From Acinetobacter sp. LoGeW2-3 (GTDB lineage Bacteria; Pseudomonadota; Gammaproteobacteria; Pseudomonadales; Moraxellaceae), in the NCBI RefSeq assembly GCF_002688565.1, contig NZ_CP024011.1, positions 2,480,001 through 2,544,000 of the forward strand: a stretch of 64,000 nucleotides of DNA, written 5' to 3'. The stretch's first letter is position 1. Each line of letters opens with the position of its first letter. Of this stretch, positions 57,396 to 64,000 are shown piece by piece. The notes beneath the pieces were generated by a model. It was not told the origin of the DNA and did no database searches. It saw nothing but the letters and a program-made list of their open reading frames with translations. A program made the translations under genes and the position numbers.

Positions 57396-57827
57396 TTAAT
57401 TACTATGTACAATATTGTAAGATATCCCTAAACCTACATCTGATAATAAGGATAATGTTTTAGGTGTAAACTCTATTAAGTTATTTTGATCTATCTTGTC
57501 CTCATAAATAAGTAAAAGATAGGAAGATTCTAAGAAATAAGATTTCATTAAACTTAAGTTTTTAAATTTTTCAATAAATTGACAAAGTACTTCATTTATC
57601 TTTATATGATTAGTTAGTGGATCAGCATTTAATAAAATATTCAAGTTTTCTGTTTTTGAGTAAAAATGTATCAATCTGCTGATATCTCTTTTTAAGTAAT
57701 AATTAGGGACATGTTCCGATATAATTCCTTTTGGATCTACAAAGATAGAGTGCTGCGTTATTAAGAATTGAATTATATCCTTATGTCTAGCATCAACAGC
57801 CAAAACAATTGCAAAACCTTTAAGCAT
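57396..57827 (-). CDS. Ankyrin-like hypothetical protein; 5' end inside a tandem duplication
   Basis: 143 residues. The beginning, LKGFAIVLAVDARHKDIIQFLITQH, resembles one ankyrin repeat (A..LAV.....DI..FLI). The rest is helical with hydrophobic stretches (YLLLIYEDKIDQNNLIEF) and not recognised. The A+T-rich codon use differs from its neighbours. The start codon and first 15 codons lie in copy 1 of a perfect 152-bp duplication. A second copy of the same start (57979) is cut off after about 15 codons. Confidence 0.55.
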   Translation of the reverse strand: MLKGFAIVLAVDARHKDIIQFLITQHSIFVDPKGIISEHVPNYYLKRDISRLIHFYSKTENLNILLNADPLTNHIKINEVLCQFIEKFKNLSLMKSYFLESSYLLLIYEDKIDQNNLIEFTPKTLSLLSDVGLGISYNIVHSN

Positions 57828-58086
57828 TTTGGTTTCTTCTTTTAAATTAATTTTCTAAGTTTAATCGAATAGATTCTTTAGAATAAAACACTATTACATG
57901 CATATAAAGATATATTGTTAAATAATTCATCGAGATGTCTAGCATCAACAGCCAAAACAATTGCAAAACCTTTAAGCATTTTGGTTTCTTCTTTTAAATT
58001 AATTTTCTAAGTTTAATCGAATAGATTCTTTAGAATAAAACACTATTACATGCATATAAAGATATATTGTTAAATAATTCATCGAG
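57783..58086. repeat. Perfect 152-bp tandem duplication
   Basis: 57783-57934 and 57935-58086 are identical and adjacent. Each copy starts ATGTCTAGCATCAACAGCC and ends AAATAATTCATCGAG. The unit covers the 5' end and likely promoter of the ankyrin-like gene. Confidence 0.97.
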
Positions 58087-58348
58087 TTGCTGTGATGTAA
58101 AAGCTCACGCTAACTTAATTAGTTTTTATTTTTCTGTATATGTACTATTTAGTATTAATAAATACTATCAGGCTGAAAGTAATTCAAATTTGAAAAAAGA
58201 ACTTGGTGTCTAAAGCATTTTACAATATTTTATTATCTATTGATTTTTCCAATATTTTTTTAGCGAGTAACAACAAGGTGTTGTATCCTTAACCACTGAT
58301 AGGCAGTTGAGTTCGATTGCCACAAAACTGCATATCACGAGTTGCTTA

Positions 58349-59257
58349 ATGCTTCAGACTATCTTCACTGTACTATTTCCACTGATTGCCTTAATTACAT
58401 TGGGCTATGGATTAAAACAAAGAAAATGGTTAGAAGACGGATTTTGGCGTGGTGCAGAAAAACTAAATTATTATGTGCTATTCCCAATCATGCTATTTCT
58501 GAATCTGGCCACGGCCCAGATTCAAATGGACATTATTCATGACGTAGTGCTAGTGATCTCGCTGACTACCGTACTGGTCTGTGCAGGACTTTATAGCTTA
58601 AAAGCGATTTACCAGATTAGTTTTGCCCGATTTGGGGTCTACGTACAAAGTATCCTGCGTTTTAATACCTATATTGGGATCGCCGCGGTCAGTACCTTAT
58701 TCGGTCAGGCTGGCATGACAGTATTCGCCGTCATCATGGTGTTCTTTATTCCAGTCGTAAATACCATTTCTGTGCTGGCATTTACTAAACCGGCTGATAT
58801 GCAGTTTGGAAAAATCTTGATATCTCTTGCAAAAAATCCGCTGATATTAGGCTGCCTGGTAGGTGGTCTATATAACCTGACTGGATTAGGTGTTTGGCAG
58901 GGCATGAACCAATTGCTGAAACAGATGGCAGCTTGCAGTTTGCCATTAGGCTTGATGTGTGTCGGAGCCGCATTAAAGTTTGGTCAAATTAATCTGGACT
59001 TATGGCGGATTATTTGGAACACAACTGGGCGCATGATTTTAATGCCGCTGCTTGGCTTGGCTATGTGCAAGATGCTTGGGATTTCTACACTGACAACTCA
59101 AGTATTGGTGCTATTTTTTGCTTTACCGACAGCTTCAGCTTCCTATGTATTAACCAAAGTTTTAGGTGGTGATAGTGAACTGATGGCGAAAGTCATTAGT
59201 GTGCAAACCGTCGTTGCAGCATTGACCTTGCCCATATTTTTAACTTTTCTGATTTAA
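58349..59257 (+). CDS. AEC-family (auxin efflux carrier-like) transporter
   Basis: 302 residues from the ATG at 58349; a TTG 42 bp upstream is less likely. About ten hydrophobic helices with the AEC/BASS-type layout: LITLGYGLKQRKW near the start, KLNYYVLFPIMLFLNLA, FNTYIGIAAVSTLFGQAG in the middle and LFFALPTASASYVLTKVLGGD near the end. Family members move organic anions such as malate or malonate. The substrate here is unknown. Confidence 0.85.
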   Translation: MLQTIFTVLFPLIALITLGYGLKQRKWLEDGFWRGAEKLNYYVLFPIMLFLNLATAQIQMDIIHDVVLVISLTTVLVCAGLYSLKAIYQISFARFGVYVQSILRFNTYIGIAAVSTLFGQAGMTVFAVIMVFFIPVVNTISVLAFTKPADMQFGKILISLAKNPLILGCLVGGLYNLTGLGVWQGMNQLLKQMAACSLPLGLMCVGAALKFGQINLDLWRIIWNTTGRMILMPLLGLAMCKMLGISTLTTQVLVLFFALPTASASYVLTKVLGGDSELMAKVISVQTVVAALTLPIFLTFLI

Positions 59258-59503
59258 GTGAAAAAAATCAGAATAAGGAATTCTTAACTAAAATAGCCTA
59301 AGCAAATTATAATTTTTAATCATTACCGATAGCTCATACACCTTTTATTTAATTATCTAAGCCCAAATATCACTTCAATCTAGAGGTGAACAAGTAAAGA
59401 GAATGTATTTTTAATTGCTGTATCTTTACAACTTTGCACAGTAATTTTCTTTCAATCTCTTTAGCATGGTATATAAATTGCAAAACAACAATCATGCACA
59501 TTA

Positions 59504-59687
59504 TTGCGGGAGAGAAATGCATCTGCATTCGCCGAAGGAGCAACGACCCCGGAAACTCTCAGGCAAAAGGACTGTAATAATGCAAAACTCTGGAGAGAAG
59601 TGTTAAATCACTCACCGAAGGGGAAGGTTTAAGTATTGATATCCAATACGATAATCAAAGCTCTCAGGTATAAATGACAGATGGGGC
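59504..59687 (+). ncRNA. Tandem glycine riboswitch
   Basis: Two aptamers are visible. The first (about 59506-59577) has GCGGGAGAG, then CGCCGAAGGAGCAA and AACTCTCAGGCAAAAGGAC. The second (about 59587-59685) has CTCTGGAGAG, TCACCGAAGGGGAAG and AAAGCTCTCAGGTA. These are the conserved glycine-aptamer blocks. It lies 29 bp before the DadA-like start, so glycine very likely controls that gene. Confidence 0.93.
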
Positions 59688-59715
59688 GGACATCATAATA
59701 AAAAAGGAGATGTCT

Positions 59716-60963
59716 ATGCGTCATGTGATTGTCATTGGTGCCGGGATTACCGGCGTAACTACAGCTTATGAACTGGCCTTGTTAGGCTATCAAGTTACTG
59801 TTGTCGACCAGCATCTTTATCCCGCGATGGAAACGTCTTATGCCAATGGTGGGCAGCTTTCTGCCTGTAACGCAGAAGTCTGGAATCAGAAAGCCACCGT
59901 ACTGAAAGGCTTAAAATGGATGTCGCAAAAAACTGCACCATTACTGCTCAATCCGTCTTTTAGCATGCATAAATATAGCTGGCTGATGGAATTCATGGGA
60001 CATATCCGCCACTATGAAACCAATACCCGTGAAACGGTAAAAATGGCTTTATTGGCTCGAAAACGTTTATTTGAAATCGCAGAAACTGAAAAAATTGAGT
60101 TTGATTTAGAAAAAAGGGGAATCTTGCATTTTTATCATACCGAGCAGGACTATAAAGTCGCGATGAAGGTTAATGATCTGCTCTGTAGTGGCGGGTTAGA
60201 ACGTAGTGCCATTTCCAATGAAGAAATTAAACAGATCGAACCGACTTTAACCGGTGATTATTATGCAGGTTTCTTTAGCAGTAGCGATGCGACCGGGGAT
60301 ATTCATAAATTCACCACCGGTTTAGCCAAAGCTTGTGCCGATAAAGGTGTACTGTTCCTGTTCGGTCAGAATGTACAGACAGTTGAACAGAAGGATGACT
60401 ATATCGGGGTCCATTGTGCACCGAGTAGCGAGAATACCAATGCCAATCCAGAAGAGCGTTTGGAACTTAAAGCCGATGCTATTGTGGTCTGTGCGGGTGT
60501 AGGAAGTTATCAATTATCCTATCTGCTGGGCGATCGGGTGAATGTCTATCCAGTGAAAGGATATTCGATTACTGTACAGCTTAATGATGAACAAAGTCAG
60601 CAAAATGCGCCGTGGGTCAGTCTGCTAGATGAAAGTGCCAAAATTGTACTTTCCCGTCTGGGTAAAGACCGACTACGTATTGCGGGTACGGCAGAGTTCA
60701 ATGGCTATAACCGCGACATTCGTGCAGACCGAATTCAGCCTTTAATTGACTGGACGCATCGCAATTTTGATATTTCTACTGAGCATGTAGTTCCTTGGAC
60801 GGGATTAAGACCGATGATGCCGAACATGATGCCGGTAGTAAAACAAGGGAAAGACAAACGGGTGTTTTATAATACTGGGCATGGACATTTGGGTTGGACG
60901 CTCTCTGCTGTGACAGCAGCGATGATCAGTCAGCAGGTTGCTCAAGCCTATCTAGTGGCTTAA
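59716..60963 (+). CDS. DadA-like FAD-dependent amino acid dehydrogenase/oxidase
   Basis: 415 residues from the ATG at 59716, 6 bp after AAGGAG. The FAD Rossmann motif is VIVIGAGITGVTTAYELALLGYQVTVVD, followed by SYANGGQLSACNAEVW (DadA signature), the C-terminal WTGLRPMMPNMMPVV and YNTGHGHLGWTLS. It resembles the D-amino acid dehydrogenase small subunit; no alanine racemase gene is beside it. Control by a glycine riboswitch suggests that it oxidises glycine or a close relative (glycine, sarcosine or D-alanine); inferred. Confidence 0.88.
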   Translation: MRHVIVIGAGITGVTTAYELALLGYQVTVVDQHLYPAMETSYANGGQLSACNAEVWNQKATVLKGLKWMSQKTAPLLLNPSFSMHKYSWLMEFMGHIRHYETNTRETVKMALLARKRLFEIAETEKIEFDLEKRGILHFYHTEQDYKVAMKVNDLLCSGGLERSAISNEEIKQIEPTLTGDYYAGFFSSSDATGDIHKFTTGLAKACADKGVLFLFGQNVQTVEQKDDYIGVHCAPSSENTNANPEERLELKADAIVVCAGVGSYQLSYLLGDRVNVYPVKGYSITVQLNDEQSQQNAPWVSLLDESAKIVLSRLGKDRLRIAGTAEFNGYNRDIRADRIQPLIDWTHRNFDISTEHVVPWTGLRPMMPNMMPVVKQGKDKRVFYNTGHGHLGWTLSAVTAAMISQQVAQAYLVA

Positions 60964-60965
60964 AT

Positions 60966-60995
60966 AAAAAAGATCATCATCCGATGATCTTTTTT
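60966..60995. terminator. Bidirectional terminator
   Basis: AGATCATC/GATGATCT with an ATCC loop between A5 and T5 runs, shared by two convergent genes. Confidence 0.87.
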
Positions 60996-61009
60996 AACTC
61001 TATATGAGT

Positions 61010-61645
61010 CTAATCATACAGGCGGTAGATCCCACTAAAGCGTTCACAGCCTTTTTGTTGAGTTTTTACCGAAAGAATGGCCTTGGTATACTGGAATTCA
61101 TATTTACAGTCATTTTCATTGTCAGTAATTTCAGTCTTAGCTTCAGGTGTTGTGTACGCTAAAAAGGGAATAGTCTGGGTATCTATACGGTTTTTGGGAC
61201 TGCGGTAGGCAATGCCTTCAATCTTGATCCGGTCTTTGCTCAGCTGATGGATTTTTAGATGCACCGGCTGTTTGGCAATCTGACCCTGTTCAAATTTTAA
61301 ATAATGCTGGGTCAAACTCTGATTCAGGGAAATAAAAATATTCAGATCATCCAGACGAACATCAAACTGCTGTTTATAACAGTCTACAGTTTTGCATTGT
61401 TGTAAGCGGTGCAACCAGAGTTGATGGGTATCCTGAACAATACTTAGTGGCGCATCAGTAATCAGATAGGCTGTGAGATACTGGTTAGCCAGATTTTTTC
61501 GAAACTCAGTCAAAGGTGCAGAACACAGGGGTGAAGTAGTTTTACTGGCCTGTGGGCTATCTGAACATTCTAGTGGCTGCACGGATGCTGAAGCACCTGT
61601 TGCCAAAGTACCCAAACCCAGCATGAGACCCAGAAGTTTCATCAT
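61010..61645 (-). CDS. Secreted protein with LprI-like segment
   Basis: About 211 residues from MMKLLGLMLG at 61645. Signal peptide LLGLMLGLGTLATGASA. The segment THQLWLHRLQQCKTVDCYKQ with the following RLDDLN is the W..R..C...C pattern of LprI/DUF1311 lysozyme-inhibitor-type domains. The C-terminal half (IKIEGIAYRSPKNRIDTQT, NDCKYEFQYTKAIL, GCERFSGIYRLYD) is beta-rich with paired cysteines. Likely periplasmic; function not established. Confidence 0.65.
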   Translation of the reverse strand: MMKLLGLMLGLGTLATGASASVQPLECSDSPQASKTTSPLCSAPLTEFRKNLANQYLTAYLITDAPLSIVQDTHQLWLHRLQQCKTVDCYKQQFDVRLDDLNIFISLNQSLTQHYLKFEQGQIAKQPVHLKIHQLSKDRIKIEGIAYRSPKNRIDTQTIPFLAYTTPEAKTEITDNENDCKYEFQYTKAILSVKTQQKGCERFSGIYRLYD

Positions 61646-61768
61646 TTTTATATCAGTTTTCAGCAGCATGATCGCTTATACTTTCACTGTGTTACGCTTG
61701 GTCTAACTATATCGAAATAGAAACGAAGTGTACAAGATTTCAATTGGTTATTTCTGAGGATGAAAGCA

Positions 61769-62257
61769 GTGGTTGCACAAATTCGTATTGGTCAGGGGCT
61801 GGATGTGCATGCATTCGAAGAAGGTAATTTTGTCACACTGGCAGGCGTGAAAATTCCACATACCCATGGTCTTAAAGCACACTCGGATGGTGACGTGGTT
61901 TTACATGCCTTGTGTGATGCTTTACTCGGTGCATTGGCGCTGGGTGATATTGGTCAGCATTTCCCGGATACCGACCCGAACTTTAAAGGTGCCGATAGTC
62001 GCGTGTTGCTGAAGCATGTGTATCAGCTGATATTGGATCGTGGTTATGTATTAAATAATGCCGATATTACTGTGGCCTGTGAACGCCCAAAACTGGCAAA
62101 GCATAATCTGGAAATGCGTCAAAGTATTGCAGATGTCTTAGATGTCGATGTGACTCAGATCAGTGTTAAAGCGACTACCACTGAAAAACTGGGCTTTACT
62201 GGCCGTCAGGAAGGCATTTTGTCTATGGCAACAGTCCTGATCGCTCACGCAAAGTGA
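61769..62257 (+). CDS. ispF: 2-C-methyl-D-erythritol 2,4-cyclodiphosphate synthase
   Basis: 162 residues from a GTG at 61769, which has GAGG 9 bp upstream. The ATG at 61760 sits directly on that GAGG and is less likely. It closes the cyclic diphosphate of the MEP isoprenoid pathway. Motifs: [14 protein letters not shown] (zinc-binding D-x-H), [18 protein letters not shown], and [16 protein letters not shown]. It overlaps the convergent phosphatase-like gene by 13 bp. Confidence 0.95.
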   Translation: MVAQIRIGQGLDVHAFEEGNFVTLAGVKIPHTHGLKAHSDGDVVLHALCDALLGALALGDIGQHFPDTDPNFKGADSRVLLKHVYQLILDRGYVLNNADITVACERPKLAKHNLEMRQSIADVLDVDVTQISVKATTTEKLGFTGRQEGILSMATVLIAHAK

Positions 62258-62769
62258 TCAGGATTAATCATTGCCAGTTTGACTTCTTCTGTTGCTTTAC
62301 GGCCTTGTAGCTGTAGGGCAACCGCATGGATCAGTCCGGTCCAGGTATCATTCGGTTCCCAAACCTGATGCAGCAATTCTTGCGCCGTTGGTAGGTCCAT
62401 ATCCATATAGTACTGGCGATATAAATATATTAGGCTGGAAACACGGAAATTTTTCGCGCAGTGAATCCAGACCATCTGTTCTTGTACCAAATGATTGATC
62501 ATATCTAGGATCAGCAGACATTGCTCGTCTGATGGCATTTCCCAGGAAATTGGCAGATGGATATAATTTAAGCCAAGATCCAGGCAGATTTTATCTTCAT
62601 GATCTAGATGAGGTTCTGCATCAGTCAACGCGACATTGATAACAGTTGAAACGCCGTATTCCTTAATCAGCTGCAGCTCCTCAGCTGTTGGTTGCCCCGA
62701 AGTAAACAGGTGTTCATGGATGAATTGAAAATTATTGATTTGACTGAGTGCAGTTTCAATTTCATTCAT
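62245..62769 (-). CDS. Dual-specificity phosphatase-like protein with shortened loop
   Basis: 174 residues from MNEIETALS, 9 bp after AAGGAAA. The start [20 protein letters not shown] and [10 protein letters not shown] match the COG3453/DUF442-like phosphatase group. The P-loop reads [20 protein letters not shown]: Cys and Arg are four residues apart (CX4R) instead of the usual CX5R. Activity is therefore open. It runs convergent with ispF, overlapping by 13 bp. Confidence 0.75.
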   Translation of the reverse strand: MNEIETALSQINNFQFIHEHLFTSGQPTAEELQLIKEYGVSTVINVALTDAEPHLDHEDKICLDLGLNYIHLPISWEMPSDEQCLLILDMINHLVQEQMVWIHCAKNFRVSSLIYLYRQYYMDMDLPTAQELLHQVWEPNDTWTGLIHAVALQLQGRKATEEVKLAMINPDHFA

Positions 62770-62796
62770 CAGATCATTTTCCTTATGTAGAAATGC

Positions 62797-62824
62797 AAAC
62801 GCCATCTTTCGATGGCGTTTTGAT
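62797..62824 (-). terminator. Terminator of the DAHP synthase gene
   Basis: AAACGCCATC/GATGGCGTTT with a TTTC loop, 12 bp beyond the minus-strand stop. Confidence 0.85.
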
Positions 62825-62831
62825 CAATCGC

Positions 62832-63944
62832 TTAGCGATTTGGTAAAACGTCCTTTAACGCTTCATGCATATCAAGTAATGCCTTTTCAGTCGTTTCCCA
62901 GTCGATACAGCCATCAGTCACTGATTTGCCGTATTCTAGATCGCAAAGGTTCGCCGGGATATCCTGACGGCCACCTTTGAGATGACTTTCTACCATAATA
63001 CCAACAATTGATTTATTTCCATCAATAATTTGTTCAGTAATATTTTTCAATACTAATGGTTGTAAGTACGGGTCTTTGTTCGAGTTTGCATGACTGGTAT
63101 CAATCATGATTTTGGTGCTTACTTTAGCTTTTGCCAGCGCTTGCTCAGCTTCAGCCACAGAACCTGCATCGTAGTTAGGCTTGCCATTACCACCACGTAG
63201 AACCACGTGTGCGTATGGGTTACCTGAAGTACGGATCACCGCAACCTGACCTTGATCATTCAAACCGAGGAAGCTATGACCGTGTTTTACTGATTGCATC
63301 GCATTGGTAGCCACAGTTAGACCGCCATCCGTACCATTTTTGAAACCAACTGGTGAAGACAGGCCAGATGACATTTCACGGTGAGTCTGACTTTCAGTGG
63401 TACGTGCACCGATCGCTGACCATGAAATTAAATCTTGATAGTACTGTGGAGAGTTTGGATCAAGTGCTTCAGTGGCACACGGCAAACCTTTTTCATTCAG
63501 TTCAAGCAGAAGTTTACGGCCAATGCGCAGACCTTTCTCAATGTTGAAAGAATCATTCATGTCTGGGTCATTTATCAGACCTTTCCAGCCAATCGTGGTA
63601 CGTGGTTTTTCAAAATACACACGCATCACTAGATACAAGGTATCTTTTACTTTTTCGCTGATCACTTTCAGGCGTTCAGCATATTCTTTAGCAGCTTCAG
63701 GATCGTGAATTGAACATGGGCCAATCACGACAAAAAGACGTTTATCTTTGCCATCTAGAATATTGCGAATCGTTTCACGACCTTTCAGTACGGTTTGATA
63801 AGCATTTTCAGTCAAAGGCAACTCAGTCTTTAATTGCGCTGGAGTTACAAGAGGAATCATGCTTTGGATATTCACATCATCAATATCTGATTGTGAAATA
63901 GGATTTGACTGTAGTGTATTCATTGCCGTCACTGGTTTGATCAT
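62832..63944 (-). CDS. 3-deoxy-7-phosphoheptulonate synthase, class I
   Basis: 370 residues of the AroF/AroG/AroH type. It condenses PEP and erythrose-4-phosphate at the head of the shikimate pathway. Motifs: FVVIGPCSIHDPEAA, MRVYFEKPRTTIGWKGLIND, ATEALDPNSPQYYQDLISWS, ARTTESQTHREMSSG and IDTSHANSNKD. The N-terminal ~40 residues control feedback inhibition, but which amino acid inhibits cannot be read. An ATG seven codons downstream (63923) is an alternative start. With aroC it covers two steps of the same pathway in this window. Confidence 0.95.
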   Translation of the reverse strand: MIKPVTAMNTLQSNPISQSDIDDVNIQSMIPLVTPAQLKTELPLTENAYQTVLKGRETIRNILDGKDKRLFVVIGPCSIHDPEAAKEYAERLKVISEKVKDTLYLVMRVYFEKPRTTIGWKGLINDPDMNDSFNIEKGLRIGRKLLLELNEKGLPCATEALDPNSPQYYQDLISWSAIGARTTESQTHREMSSGLSSPVGFKNGTDGGLTVATNAMQSVKHGHSFLGLNDQGQVAVIRTSGNPYAHVVLRGGNGKPNYDAGSVAEAEQALAKAKVSTKIMIDTSHANSNKDPYLQPLVLKNITEQIIDGNKSIVGIMVESHLKGGRQDIPANLCDLEYGKSVTDGCIDWETTEKALLDMHEALKDVLPNR

Positions 63945-64000
63945 ACAAAAGATTGTTTAATAGCCTGAATATAACATGAATGATGCGTCACTTTGTTATA

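Overview
The window is a 64-kb piece of chromosome from a gammaproteobacterium of the genus Acinetobacter, probably an environmental species near the A. lwoffii/johnsonii side. I base this on recall of the 16S rRNA sequence, the low-to-moderate G+C, and the gene neighbourhoods (pyrG-kdsA-eno-ftsB-ispD, the cyd operon, prmB-aroC). Nearly all of it is housekeeping DNA. I see no prophage, CRISPR array or defence island.

Layout: 1-3000 holds a PadR-type regulator facing an FadH-like 2,4-dienoyl-CoA reductase, with two palindromic operators between them, then a cluster of REP-like hairpins. 3-12 kb carries an NTF2-like protein, a hydrolase, a lipoprotein and the pyrG-kdsA-eno-ftsB-ispD block, then rodA. 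12-16 kb on the minus strand is a complete cytochrome bd operon, cydP-cydA-cydB-cydX-ybgE, with two very small subunits. 16-36 kb is mixed housekeeping: HIT protein, metZ, ybaB-recR, rnd-ycgL, a MoxR/VWA pair, a stand-alone trpB paralogue, a CBS protein, a tandem pair of M16 peptidases, ftsY and two nitroreductase-fold paralogues.

A complete rRNA operon (16S, tRNA-Ile, tRNA-Ala, 23S, 5S) occupies about 36.6-42.4 kb. It has a visible promoter, RNase III-type processing stems and a terminator. Just downstream, an intact IS21-family element (42710-44664, TTTG target duplication) splits a small membrane-protein reading frame; removing the element and one TTTG joins the two halves in frame. Next, on the minus strand, is a four-gene cluster: Roadblock protein, unknown 323-aa protein, small GTPase, second Roadblock protein. 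It resembles MglA/MglB or actinobacterial conservon modules and is the best candidate here for a little-described system.

47.7-64 kb contains a lytic transglycosylase, two acyl-CoA dehydrogenases (one lacking the usual catalytic EGT motif), an AarF/UbiB kinase-like protein, prmB-aroC, an ankyrin-like gene whose 5' end lies in a perfect 152-bp tandem duplication, an AEC transporter, a tandem glycine riboswitch ahead of a DadA-like oxidoreductase, ispF, a phosphatase-like protein with a shortened CX4R loop, and a class I DAHP synthase. All family names come from reading the translated sequence and recalling family motifs; no database search was run.
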